Source: Gammaproteobacteria bacterium
Lineage (GTDB): Bacteria; Pseudomonadota; Gammaproteobacteria; Natronospirales; REEB76
Direction: 5' to 3'
NCBI GenBank assembly: GCA_028870845.1
Contig: JAGWOR010000016.1
Span: 1-50,295 of the forward strand
DNA length: 50,295 nt
The translations under genes and the position numbers were made by a program. The notes under the pieces are model-generated. The model saw nothing but the letters and a program-made list of their open reading frames with translations, was not told where the DNA came from and ran no database searches. Of the stretch, positions 14,044 through 23,745 are shown one piece after another (the first letter of the stretch is position 1; the number at the start of each line of letters is the position of its first letter).

Positions 14044-16536
14044 ATGAATTCAAGAATATTTCTGTCACGCGCTGTCCGTGGCACCATCAGCACCACCGCC
14101 ATTGTGTTGCTGGCGGGCATTGCCATGGGTGCCAGAGCAACCCAGCCGGCACCAGTGCGCACCACCAGCGTGCGTTCAACCCGCAAGCAGAACCAGGATA
14201 CCGTCGGCGGTCTGTCCCAGAGCGGTGAGCTCGTGGCAGACAACACCACCGGCCAGGACCAGAATACCGGCAGCCAGCAGCAGACAGGCGGCGTCATCAA
14301 TGCCGGTGAAGTAAGCGCCGGCACCAAGGTGCAGCCTTCCTGGAAACGGGAGCTGCCCACCAAGAAAAAAATCTTCAAGTCCGGACAGACCGTCAAGGTT
14401 CTGAACCGCGTGCAGATCGAGGCCGCGGGCCCGGCCTCCGGCGCCGCTCAGGCGCTGGAATATGCTCCGGGTGTGCACATCAACGGTTATGGCAACACCA
14501 GCGCCACCAAATATTCCATCAGCATCAACGGTATCAAACAGGGCTGGGGCGGTGAACCGTCGGGCGCCGGCATCGACTACGGCAGCGTGGACATTAACTT
14601 CGACGATGTGCCCATGAACGAGCCGGGCACCGGCCTGTGGCAATCGCCCTACGTGAACCAGCTGGCCCTGATCCAGGGCATCAATGTCACCTATGGTCCG
14701 GGCAATCCTCTGGACCGCTGGTATAACGCGGTGGGCGGCAGCATCAATTTCGTGCCGCTGCAGCCCACCAGCAAGACCGGCGGCGAAATGGGTGCCACCT
14801 ATGGCAGCTATAACACCCGCGGCTTGTACGGATATGCACAGACCGGCAGCCTCGATGGCTGGAGCACGGTGTTCGCGGCGGGCGGCACCTGGGCACACAG
14901 CTATCGCACCAATCCTGACGGCTTCGATGCGCCTTCCCGTGCCTACACCGGCTTCGTGAAAACCCGCAAAACCCTGGATTACGGCACTTTTAGTTTCGGT
15001 GTTTACTCAGCCAAGGGCGTTGGTTTCCGGCCCACCGGCATTCCGGTCTCGACCATTCAGGGCGTCACCATGAATGGCGTTGATGTGAACGGCAATACCA
15101 TTCCGGGACCCTTGTATAGCCAGCCCGCCAGCGGTTACTACAGCGAGCTGCCCTACGATGTGTGGCGCAAGGAGGACAGCGACACCATCGGGCTGACCTA
15201 CAGCAAGCTCAATCTCAAGCTGTCGGACATGACCACGCTGCATAACCTCATGTGGTATGAGCTGTGGCACCGGCTGCACATCCACTACAACGACTTCCAG
15301 CAGGGGCAGAACAACCTGTATGAGTACAACAACCCGTTTACCCGCCAGTTCGGCGACCGTCTGTATGAAGACGTGACCCTGCCCTACAACACCATATCGT
15401 ACGGCGGCTCCTACATGTGGTCGGTGTACAACTCGCACCAATCGTTTTACAACCCCAATCCGCCGTACAACGCCAGCCAGTGGGTGCCCAGCGGTCACTA
15501 CCGCAGTGATTACTGGTATCTGCGCAACTTCGCGTTTTTCCTGCAGGATGCCATCAAGCCGACGGACACCCTGAGCATCACGCCTGGACTGCGTTTCATC
15601 AATTACCAGACTGATTACGTGAACAATGGTGCGGTTGATTTCGCCGGCGCGGATCCGGCCCACAACCAAGGCACGCTGCCCAATGCCATGACGGAATTCA
15701 GCAAGACGGAACCATCCATCGATTTGAACTGGCAGACCACACCATCCGTGGCGCTGTACGCCAACTGGGCCCAAACGTACCGCCAGCCGGGTAACGGCGG
15801 TGGCGGCGGTCCCTACCAGAGCATCCTGGCCTCATCGCTGCAGTTGGAAGAAGGCACCGATTTGCAGGCGGGCGTAAAGGTGCATATCCAAAACCAGGGA
15901 ATGCTGCAGGATTTCTTCATGCAGTTGAACGGCTACGACCTGAGGTTCGGCAACCAGATCATCGGCATCACCAGCCAGGCGGGCAATTACCAGACCTCGG
16001 CTTTCGGCAGCTCCACCTACACCGGCATGAACCTTTATATAGACAACGCCTTTGCCTATAACATCCACGGCTTCCTGAACCTGAGTCTGGAGAACGCCCA
16101 CTTCGACAGTTACGATTTGGGCGGCGGTCTGGACTATCAAGGTTTACCCGTGTCCTATGTGCCTCACACGCTGTTCAACATAGGACTGTATGCCGACTAT
16201 GCCGCGGACAACGTGGACTGGGAACCACGCATCTGGTACCAGTACACCGGTTCGCAACACATGTTCGACGACAATCTCAACATTCCCAGCAGCCAGGAAA
16301 TGCCGTCCTATGGATTGTTGAACGCCTCATTTCAGGCCCGCATACCCATGACCAGCGGCGCAGTACGTGAATGGGATATCGGCCTGACGGCGCTTAACCT
16401 GCTGAACAAGGAATACAACAATTTCGAATGGATCTCCGCCGGCGGCTACTTTGTGGTACCGCAGAGCGTGGGAGCAGTGATCGGCTATCCGGGTTCGCCG
16501 CGCACCGTATTTCTCACCGCCTCGGCCAAATTCTGA
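14044..16536 (+). CDS. TonB-dependent outer-membrane receptor
   Basis: 830 residues from the ATG at 14044 with AGGAG about 8 bases upstream. A signal peptide (ISTTAIVLLAGIAMGARA) is followed by a Gln/Thr/Gly-rich segment of about 70 residues. The plug domain comes next (VKVLNRVQIEAAGPASGAA; ALEYAPGVHINGYGNTSATK; YGPGNPLDRWYNAVGGSINF) and then a beta barrel rich in aromatic alternation. It ends in Phe (VFLTASAKF), as outer-membrane barrels do. I do not find a clear TonB box, and the ligand cannot be read. The FbpABC-like and FTR1-like genes downstream point to ferric iron, a siderophore or a related metal chelate. Confidence 0.92.
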   Translation: MNSRIFLSRAVRGTISTTAIVLLAGIAMGARATQPAPVRTTSVRSTRKQNQDTVGGLSQSGELVADNTTGQDQNTGSQQQTGGVINAGEVSAGTKVQPSWKRELPTKKKIFKSGQTVKVLNRVQIEAAGPASGAAQALEYAPGVHINGYGNTSATKYSISINGIKQGWGGEPSGAGIDYGSVDINFDDVPMNEPGTGLWQSPYVNQLALIQGINVTYGPGNPLDRWYNAVGGSINFVPLQPTSKTGGEMGATYGSYNTRGLYGYAQTGSLDGWSTVFAAGGTWAHSYRTNPDGFDAPSRAYTGFVKTRKTLDYGTFSFGVYSAKGVGFRPTGIPVSTIQGVTMNGVDVNGNTIPGPLYSQPASGYYSELPYDVWRKEDSDTIGLTYSKLNLKLSDMTTLHNLMWYELWHRLHIHYNDFQQGQNNLYEYNNPFTRQFGDRLYEDVTLPYNTISYGGSYMWSVYNSHQSFYNPNPPYNASQWVPSGHYRSDYWYLRNFAFFLQDAIKPTDTLSITPGLRFINYQTDYVNNGAVDFAGADPAHNQGTLPNAMTEFSKTEPSIDLNWQTTPSVALYANWAQTYRQPGNGGGGGPYQSILASSLQLEEGTDLQAGVKVHIQNQGMLQDFFMQLNGYDLRFGNQIIGITSQAGNYQTSAFGSSTYTGMNLYIDNAFAYNIHGFLNLSLENAHFDSYDLGGGLDYQGLPVSYVPHTLFNIGLYADYAADNVDWEPRIWYQYTGSQHMFDDNLNIPSSQEMPSYGLLNASFQARIPMTSGAVREWDIGLTALNLLNKEYNNFEWISAGGYFVVPQSVGAVIGYPGSPRTVFLTASAKF

Positions 16537-16550
16537 GTGGCAGTCGGCGT

Positions 16551-17324
16551 ATGGCGTTGGCGCAGACATCCATGCAACCGGCAGGGCGGAAAGGAAACCG
16601 CCCCCCGGGACCCGCTGCCATCATGCCGGTAACACCGGTAGTGGAGGAAGCCGGCGAATCACCGGAACCCAGGCTGACCTGGAGGCACCGGCGCACGCCG
16701 TTTTCCCGTTCCCTGGGCAGCGCGCTGGTGTTTGAAGCGCTGTTGGTGATCGGCATGATCTGGTTGGCCAACAACCGGCATGCATCACCGCCGCCGACGC
16801 TGACGAAGCGCGTCGCGGTTCACGTGGTAGAACCTCCACCGCCGCCCAAACCACAGCCGGTCCCGGACATTACGCAATCCGCGGTGGCATCCCCCACACA
16901 GCAAGTGTACAGCCCGCCGGTCATCGCGATTTCAAGCGCCGTGCATCTGCAACGCCCGACTTTCCAGGTTCCGAGTCTGCCGCCACCGCCACCAGTGAGC
17001 GCGCCGGTTGTACAAAACGATGCCAGTATCCTGGCCCAATACACCAGCATGCTCAGGGCCGCCACCCAGGCGGGTCTCAAGGTGCCGGGCATGGTGCAGG
17101 CCATGCGGCTGCAGGGAATCGCAACCGTGGTTTTCAAACTGGCGCCTGCCGGCGGCCGGGTGCTGTGGGCGCAACTGGTGCATTCCAGCGGCATTCCCAT
17201 GATCGATACGGCGGCACTCGCCAAAGTGAAGTCCACCGTTTACCCGCCGTTTTTGCCCGGCCTACCGCAGCGCGATTCGACCTTCAAAATCGCCGTGCGT
17301 CTCAGCGGCGTAGCCCAGCAGTAA
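16551..17324 (+). CDS. tonB: TonB-family energy transducer
   Basis: 257 residues from the ATG at 16551. One transmembrane helix (LGSALVFEALLVIGMIWLAN, about 55-74) is followed by a proline-rich periplasmic stretch (EPPPPPKPQPVPD; SLPPPPPVSAPV). The C-terminal TonB domain carries GIATVVFKLAPAGGRVLWAQ, the SSG-IPMIDTAALAKV element and YPPFLPGLPQRDSTFKIAV. The N-terminal tail before the helix is unusually long (about 50 residues), and a later start (for example 16572 or 16623) is possible. It lies 14 bases after the receptor stop and 3 bases before the binding-protein gene. Confidence 0.9.
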   Translation: MALAQTSMQPAGRKGNRPPGPAAIMPVTPVVEEAGESPEPRLTWRHRRTPFSRSLGSALVFEALLVIGMIWLANNRHASPPPTLTKRVAVHVVEPPPPPKPQPVPDITQSAVASPTQQVYSPPVIAISSAVHLQRPTFQVPSLPPPPPVSAPVVQNDASILAQYTSMLRAATQAGLKVPGMVQAMRLQGIATVVFKLAPAGGRVLWAQLVHSSGIPMIDTAALAKVKSTVYPPFLPGLPQRDSTFKIAVRLSGVAQQ

Positions 17325-17327
17325 TCC

Positions 17328-18347
17328 ATGCGGCGTTTGATCTGGGCAGGGGTGATCGTGATCGGCCTGGCGCTTGCGGCCGTGGTGTATCTGTGGCCGC
17401 GGCCGCAAAACCATTCGCTGGTGTTGTATTGCGCACTGGATTATTGCGTGGATGTGGCGCATGCCTATACACGCGCCAGTGGTATTCCGGTGGAAGTGGT
17501 GCGTCTCAGCACTGGACCGATGCTGGCGCGCATCACCGCCGAGGGTCACAACCCGCATTGGAACCTGGCCTGGTTTGACGGTTCCGAAGCCGCCGAAGGC
17601 CTGGCGAAGGCCGGACTGGCGGCCAAGGGACTGAGCCTGCCGGTGCACTGGAACAAACTCGGCCAGCAGGAGCTGTCTCCTGATGGCGCTTATATTCCCA
17701 CCGGCTTGACTCTGGCGGGTGTGTTCGTGGTGCCGCGCAGTTTTGCCGCGGGACCGACGCTTACCTGGAAGGATCTGTTGAAACCGGAACTGCACGGACG
17801 CTTTGGCATGAACAATCCGGCGATTTCCGGCCCCGCTTTGCCGGTGCTGGCGGGATTGCTTACCCAGGGTGGCGGCTGGCCGGCCGGTCAGGGGTTCGTG
17901 GAGGCGTTGCAGCACAACGGCATGCATGTGTATGCCAAGAACAACGTCACGCTCACGGCACTCAAAAACGGCGAGATCGAAATTGCCATCGTGCAATCCT
18001 CGGCAGCGTACTACTGGCAGCGGCATGATCCTGGGTTACGCGTGATTCTGCCGAAACCCGCCTTTGACCTGCCCAGTATTATGGTGGAATCGGCAGCATT
18101 GGATGCACAGCAACGTGCAGCTGCGGAAATTTTCATGGGTTTCGTGCTCAGTGCCACCGGCAACCGTTTGCGTGTCAACCAGGGATCGGCGGACAGCCTG
18201 TACTGGCCCCTGATTCAGTCAGCACAGCCAAACCCGCTGTTGCCGGACATCCACCCGCTCACCGTCCAGCATCTGGATCCGGTGTATTGGGGCGGGCTGG
18301 ACCGGCGGCTCAGTCCCTGGTTCAGCAAGGTCATGGGCCTGAATTGA
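17328..18347 (+). CDS. FbpA-like iron-binding protein of ABC importer
   Basis: 339 residues. The N-terminal hydrophobic segment LIWAGVIVIGLALAAVVYLW is either a signal peptide or an uncleaved anchor; no lipobox follows. The fold is that of family 1 solute-binding proteins: LVLYCALDYCVDVAHAYTRA, LSTGPMLARITAEGHNPHWN and WKDLLKPELHGRFGMNNPA. AAYYWQRHDPGLRV carries Tyr228-Tyr229-Trp230, matching the di-tyrosine iron ligands of ferric-binding proteins (YYW in FbpA/FutA). It should capture ferric iron delivered by the receptor and present it to the permease gene that follows 12 bases later. Confidence 0.85.
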   Translation: MRRLIWAGVIVIGLALAAVVYLWPRPQNHSLVLYCALDYCVDVAHAYTRASGIPVEVVRLSTGPMLARITAEGHNPHWNLAWFDGSEAAEGLAKAGLAAKGLSLPVHWNKLGQQELSPDGAYIPTGLTLAGVFVVPRSFAAGPTLTWKDLLKPELHGRFGMNNPAISGPALPVLAGLLTQGGGWPAGQGFVEALQHNGMHVYAKNNVTLTALKNGEIEIAIVQSSAAYYWQRHDPGLRVILPKPAFDLPSIMVESAALDAQQRAAAEIFMGFVLSATGNRLRVNQGSADSLYWPLIQSAQPNPLLPDIHPLTVQHLDPVYWGGLDRRLSPWFSKVMGLN

Positions 18348-18359
18348 AGACCAGCCGGC

Positions 18360-19926
18360 ATGCTTAGTCGCCGCCTGCGCCCTACCGCTTTGTTCGGTTT
18401 GCTTCTATTCACGGCTTTGTTCGTGATTCCGGTAGCCTGGTTTCTGCTGGGCGCATTCTGGAGCCGCACGGCAGCGGCGGTTACTTACCAGGCGGTGCGC
18501 AACAGTGTGCTGATCGGCATCGCGGTCTCGCTGTTGAGCGTTGGACCCGGACTGGCACTGGGCTGGCTGTCGGAGCGTCGCAATTTCCCGTTGCGCCGTC
18601 TGATCACGCCGCTGATCTGGATGCTGTTTTTGTTCCCCAGCTATCTGCTGACCACCGGCTGGCAGATCGTCATGGATACGTCATGGTTGCGTCACAGTGT
18701 GATTGCCCATTACTTCAATGGTGTGGCAGGCATCGTGTTTCTGCTCACCATGAAAGGCCTGCCGTTTGCCTATTTCACCGGCCTCGCGGTGTGGCGCATG
18801 CTGGGTGACAACCTGTTCGATGCGCTGGCCGCGCTGGCGGTGCCGAAGTTGCGCGCCCTGCGCATGGTAACCGGCCTGTTGCTGCCGGCCGCGGCCGCCG
18901 CCGGTGTGGTGGTATTCATCGAAACCATCCAGGAATTCGGCATACCCGCAACTCTGGGGGCGTCCATACATCTGCCGATCGTCACCTATGCCATCTATAC
19001 GCAACTCACCAGTGCGCCTCCGGATTTCCGCTCCGCTGCGCTGCTCAGCCTGCCGTTGGTAGGGTTGGCGGTGCTGGCGGCCACCGCCCAAGCCTGGATG
19101 CATCATCGTCATGGGGTGGCGTTGCTGCAGGCACGGGGATCGCATACCTCGGCGCACCATGTACTAAGCCGTGCCGCCAGCGGCGGCGCACGGTTCAGTG
19201 TTGGTACGCTGGCGGTTATTGGAGTCCTGGTACCGCTGGCCGGTATTACCTATGCGGCCATCGGTGGCGCCGCCGGCACCTCCGGCGACATTGCTGACTG
19301 GTCCAGCCTGTTGAACTCCCTGGTATACGCCATGCTGGGCGCAGGCTTGTCGCTGTTGGCGGTATCCGCCATCTGGCCGGCTTTGCGGGCCCGCGGCACC
19401 TGGTACGGGCAGGCGGTGGACGCCCTCACCTTGATCAACATGGCGATACCGGGCGTGGTACTGGGTGCCGCCTACCTGATTGTATTCAACGGCACATGGC
19501 TGCCGCTGTACGGCACGCCCCTGTTGCTGGTACTGGCCTATGGCGCCGCCCAGGTGCCGATGCTGTTGCGGCTGCTGCAGGCGCCGCTATCACAGGTACC
19601 GCGAGCCCTGCACGAGGCCGCCGTGGTGCACGTGGTCCGGCATGACACCCGCCTGCTGGATGTGCGTCTGCCATTGGTGCTGGGCCCCCTGTGCTGGGGC
19701 TATGCGTTGGCATTCGGCGCCATCTTTTTCGAGCTGCCTATTTCCGAACTTTTGTATCCACCCGGTCGTCCGCCTTTCGGGGTCGCCATCGTGACCTTCA
19801 ACCAGGCCCTGGATTACACCCAGGCAGCGCGTCTCGGTCTGGTGGCCATGGTTATGCTGTTCCTACTTGGCGCCGTGGCGGCGACCCTCATGCGTTTATC
19901 CCGCACATTCAACCGGAAGTACAACG

Positions 19927-19946
<20 letters not shown>
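18360..19946 (+). CDS. FbpB-like ABC iron permease (two fused BPD domains)
   Basis: 528 residues with about 12 helices in two halves, as in FbpB/SfuB permeases. Each half has an EAA-like loop for contact with the ATPase: LFDALAALAVPKLRALRMVT in the first and ALHEAAVVHVVRHDTRLLDV in the second. Both are degenerate at the usual Gly, so contact geometry may differ from textbook members. Helices such as LFGLLLFTALFVIPVAWFLL and VVVFIETIQEFGIPATLGA are clear. The gene overlaps the ATPase gene by 20 bases, which indicates translational coupling. It is the inner-membrane channel of the importer made of the preceding binding protein and the following ATPase. Confidence 0.9.
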
Positions 19947-20969
<1,023 letters not shown>

Positions 20970-20973
<4 letters not shown>

Positions 20974-21716
20974 TGATGCATGTGAACTGGGGAATGTTTA
21001 GCGCGGTGTTTCTGGCCGCCGGTGTGGAATGGGTGGAAGCGTTCACCATCGTGCTCGCCGTGGGTATCACGGCAAGCTGGCGCACCGCCATGGGCGGCGC
21101 CCTGACGGCCATGCTGCTGCTCAGTATCTGCGCCCTGGCCGGCGGCGGATTGCTGATCAGGCTGGGTGACCACATCGGCTGGCTGCGCGGTATAGTCGGC
21201 GCGTTCCTGATCCTGTTCGGCCTGCGTTGGCTCGCCAAGGCGATTGCACGTCATGCGGGTCTCAAGGATCTGCATGATGAAGCCAAGGAGTTCAGCGAGA
21301 CACGCGAAGTGCTCGCCCACGCCAACCGGCGCGCCTCCTGGCTGATTGCCTTCAAAGGCGTGCTGCTGGAAGGCCTTGAGGTATGCCTGATCGTGATCGC
21401 CCTGGGCATGAAGGATAAACAGCTGGCCGGCGCCGGCATTGCCGCACTCGCGGCGCTGGCGGTGGTGGCCTGCGCGGGCTTGTTGGTGAAGGCACCCTTA
21501 AGCCGGGTGCCGGAAAACACCATCAAGTTCGTGGTGGGCAGCATGTTGCTGTCCTTCGGAACTTTGTGGAGCATGGAAGCCATGGCCGGTACCGGCGTGT
21601 GGTGGGATGGTGATCTCAGCCTGTTGCCATTGTTAGGCATTTTTCTGGGCGGCGGGCTGCTGACGGGCCAGTGGCTGCGCGTAAGCGTCAGGAAAACCGT
21701 GGAGGCACAGCCATGA
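20970..21716 (+). CDS. FTR1-like membrane protein with two ExxE motifs (COG4280-like)
   Basis: 248 residues with about seven helices. Two similar segments stand out: AAGVEWVEAFTIVLAVG with E20/E23 and LLEGLEVCLIVIALG with E134/E137. The second closely resembles the REGLE iron-ligand motif of FTR1/EfeU permeases, and the two halves look like an internal duplication. A His/Glu-rich loop (KDLHDEAKEFSETREV) lies between them. I recall this type as an uncharacterised membrane protein group (COG4280). The ATGA overlap with the iron ATPase and with the next small gene suggests a part in iron or another divalent metal passage. Several ATGs in a row (20970, 20973, 20976) leave the exact start open. 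Confidence 0.75.
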
Positions 21717-21892
21717 AGACATTGCTCAAGGCCTTGTTCGGCGATTGGGCCAATTGCGCCGTGGCCGTACTCGCGCTTGCGGTGGCCGCAGCCGTGCGTT
21801 ATCTGGGGGATCCGCATCTGGCAAGCTGGTTGCTGCCGGTGGTGTTGATGCTGGGTGCCGGTTATCTCGCCAGCCGTTACGGACGGGCCTGA
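21713..21892 (+). CDS. 59-residue membrane protein, last gene of iron locus
   Basis: Starts at the ATG at 21713, overlapping the stop of the FTR1-like gene (ATGA) and preceded by GGAGG. It has two hydrophobic helices, CAVAVLALAVAAAVRYLG and LASWLLPVVLMLGAGYLASR, separated by a short loop, with a basic C-terminus RYGRA. No family is known to me. Strict coupling to the FTR1-like gene suggests a small subunit or assembly partner of that protein, similar in idea to other small transporter-associated proteins. A shorter or longer start is unlikely because of the ribosome site. Confidence 0.7.
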   Translation: MKTLLKALFGDWANCAVAVLALAVAAAVRYLGDPHLASWLLPVVLMLGAGYLASRYGRA

Positions 21893-21976
21893 ACTGTTTA
21901 AGGTTTCGGTTCGAAATTCTGCAGGTATATTAAGCCTGGCTGAATAAAAACCGGCGCCATTGGCAACCGATGGTCA

Positions 21977-22243
21977 TCAACGCAATTGGCTGTCCTTGCT
22001 GCCGCGGCGGTTGTACAGGCTGTGGGTTCTGATTTCCCGGTCCGCTTCGGTCTGACAGGCGAGGCACATCCGCACCCCCGGCATGGCTTTGCGCCGCGCC
22101 GCAGGAATTTCCTCGCCGCAGTGTTGGCAGTGTTTCAGGCTCTGGCCCGCCGGCAGGCGGCGCCGCACGTTTTTGAGCGCGTCCTCGATGCTGGCGTCAA
22201 TCTGTTCCTGTACTGCACCGTCTTTCGCCCAGCCGGTAGCCAT
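21977..22243 (-). CDS. DksA/TraR-type C4 zinc-finger protein
   Basis: 88 residues. The zinc finger is C39-x2-C42 (KHCQHCGEEIPAARRKAMPG) and C60-x2-C63 (RMCLACQTEADRE). It is preceded by a short helical part (VQEQIDASIEDALKNVRRRL) rather than the long coiled coil of DksA. Small proteins of this type resemble E. coli YbiI and TraR, and TraR-like ones can bind the RNA polymerase secondary channel. It is monocistronic and convergent with the iron locus, across 84 bases in which I see no clear terminator. The C-terminus RTHSLYNRRGSKDSQLR is basic. Confidence 0.9.
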   Translation of the reverse strand: MATGWAKDGAVQEQIDASIEDALKNVRRRLPAGQSLKHCQHCGEEIPAARRKAMPGVRMCLACQTEADREIRTHSLYNRRGSKDSQLR

Positions 22244-22285
22244 GTCAACCTCCTTTAAATTCAGATATACATTCTACGCCAGTAC

Positions 22286-22870
22286 TTACTGCCGGCTTTC
22301 TGACAGCGCCCGCTCGATGCGCCGGTCCGGGATCAGCCATGAAAGCGCTACCAACACATAAAGCGCCTGAGATATCCAGACGTGGAGAAACGCCGCAGGT
22401 ACCGCCAGTGCATACACCAGCGGCGACAGCTTGCCCTTCAGGTCCCTGCCCACTGCGTGCGCCAGCAGCGATCCCGCACCCTGTGAACGGATGATGCTGC
22501 GCTGCAGCAGCCAGTAGGCCAGCGCCGCCAGCAGCAACACAGTGCCATACAGCGCGGTGGGCAGCGCGGCGAAATGGTTTTCACCCATCCAGCCGGTGGC
22601 AAACGGAAACAGCGACAGCCAGAACAACAGATGCAGATTGGCCCACAGCATGCCGCCGCTGATACGGCTGACGGTGTGCAGCATATGGTGATGGTTGTTC
22701 CAGTAAATGCCGATATACACGAAGCTCAGCACGTAGCTCAGAAATACCGGCAGCAACGGAGCCAAGGCTGCATAGCCGGTGGTGTGCGGAACTTTCAGTT
22801 CCAACACCATGATGGTGATGATGATGGCAATCACACCGTCGCTGAAGGCTTCCAGCCGGTTTTTGTTCAT
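22286..22870 (-). CDS. TMEM175-type (DUF1211) potassium channel protein
   Basis: 194 residues from the ATG at 22870, with GGAG about 9 bases upstream. It opens with MNKNRLEAFSDGVIAIIITI, which holds the family signature R-x-x-x-F-S-D on helix 1, the part that lines the pore in bacterial TMEM175 channels. About six helices follow, including YVLSFVYIGIYWNNHHHMLH and LHLLFWLSLFPFATGWMG. Bacterial members are tetrameric, weakly selective potassium channels. A palindrome GTTTGC-GTAT-GCAAAC lies 42 bases upstream of the start and may be an operator. Confidence 0.9.
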   Translation of the reverse strand: MNKNRLEAFSDGVIAIIITIMVLELKVPHTTGYAALAPLLPVFLSYVLSFVYIGIYWNNHHHMLHTVSRISGGMLWANLHLLFWLSLFPFATGWMGENHFAALPTALYGTVLLLAALAYWLLQRSIIRSQGAGSLLAHAVGRDLKGKLSPLVYALAVPAAFLHVWISQALYVLVALSWLIPDRRIERALSESRQ

Positions 22871-23179
22871 GCATGCTCTCCACAATGCCTCCGATAGTGT
22901 GCCCCGCGATAGTTTGCGTATGCAAACAATGTTCACCCGTACTGACACGGACTGTCGGCGCACGGGCCGTTTTTAGTACCCAGCTGACATTCCTTGTCCA
23001 CGGATTTCTGGAGCCTTGCCTGCCGATGCCCGGAAAACGGGGGGGTCCGCAGCTTGGTATCAGATTTGCTCCTATATGGATGAAGGAGAAAGTTGCAGCG
23101 GTCCCGAAGGCTCACCACCCCTTGTGCCGGGACCCGCTGCCGGCTTTCGCCACTGGCAACATGCGCAGGAGGACATCCC
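22871..23179. other. 309-base divergent region: operator-like palindrome and leader hairpin
   Basis: Lies between the divergent channel gene and the Cys4 protein gene. It contains GTTTGC-GTAT-GCAAAC (22912-22927), an operator-like inverted repeat next to the channel gene. It also has a run of seven G near 23041 and, just before the plus-strand gene, an imperfect stem-loop: AGCGGTCCCG (about 23096-23105) can pair with CGGGACCCGCT (about 23127-23137). I see no coding region. Both elements are read by eye and their function is unknown. Confidence 0.45.
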
Positions 23180-23530
23180 ATGGTTCAACAGAAAATTGTC
23201 AAGACCAAATATGCACTGGAGGATGAGGCAGGACTTGAGCCGGATGACCCGCAAGCTGCCAAACCGGTGCGCATTTCCAACAGCCTGACAGCGGCAGAAG
23301 CTTCGCGGCGCTGGTGTCCGTTCGCACGCATCCGCGAGTACCAGGATGGCCACATCGAAGGCACGGCCGTGAATCGTTCATTCGACAGCGAGGACAGCGC
23401 CGCCCGCGGCAGTCTGTGCCTGGCCGGGGGTTGCATGGCCTGGCGCTGGGACATCGGCCACGCCTGGGACGATACCGAACGGCGCAAGGAACCGCGCGGA
23501 TATTGTGGCCTCGCCGGCCAGCCGTTCTAG
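23180..23530 (+). CDS. Small Cys4 protein with CMAWRW motif, unknown function
   Basis: 116 residues from the ATG at 23180, preceded by AGGAGG. Four cysteines are placed as in a metal or iron-sulfur binder: C46 (RRWCPFARI), C80 and C85 (SLCLAGGCMAWRW) and C109 (RGYCGLAGQPF). The C-x4-C-MAWRW pattern with a preceding CP and a following GYCG is one I associate with small uncharacterised proteins of phage and environmental bacteria. The first 30 residues are charged and probably disordered. An intrinsic terminator follows directly, so it is a single-gene unit. Confidence 0.7.
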   Translation: MVQQKIVKTKYALEDEAGLEPDDPQAAKPVRISNSLTAAEASRRWCPFARIREYQDGHIEGTAVNRSFDSEDSAARGSLCLAGGCMAWRWDIGHAWDDTERRKEPRGYCGLAGQPF

Positions 23531-23554
23531 ACCGCAGCGCGCTTTATCGGCTTC

Positions 23555-23592
23555 GCCGGCGGCTGTTCCCCGTCCAGCCCGCCGGCATTTTG
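23555..23592 (+). terminator. Intrinsic terminator after the Cys4 gene
   Basis: GCCGGCGGCTG (23555-23565) pairs with CAGCCCGCCGGC (23575-23586), with one bulged C and a 9-base loop, followed by ATTTTGTTG. The hairpin starts 25 bases after the TAG stop and has the GC-rich stem and T-rich tail expected of an intrinsic terminator. Confidence 0.7.
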
Positions 23593-23745
23593 TTGTGCAG
23601 CATTTCATGCTTGTGCGCCGCGCCGTAACACTACCGCAATTTTTTAAATTTCCCGCCTCGGGCTAAGATGCCACTGCTGACCGATGTTCGGTCAAGCCCG
23701 GTATCTGGACTCATAATATATATTCAGTTAGCCGCGGAACGCTGC

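Noticed and set aside
15007-15774. Long minus-strand open frames within the TonB-dependent receptor gene
   Set aside because: Valine-rich antisense frames with no motif, fully covered by the receptor coding frame.
21893-21976. GGTTCGAAATTC near 21908 as a possible tRNA T-arm
   Set aside because: No acceptor, D- or anticodon stem can be drawn around it; no tRNA gene was found anywhere in the window by eye.
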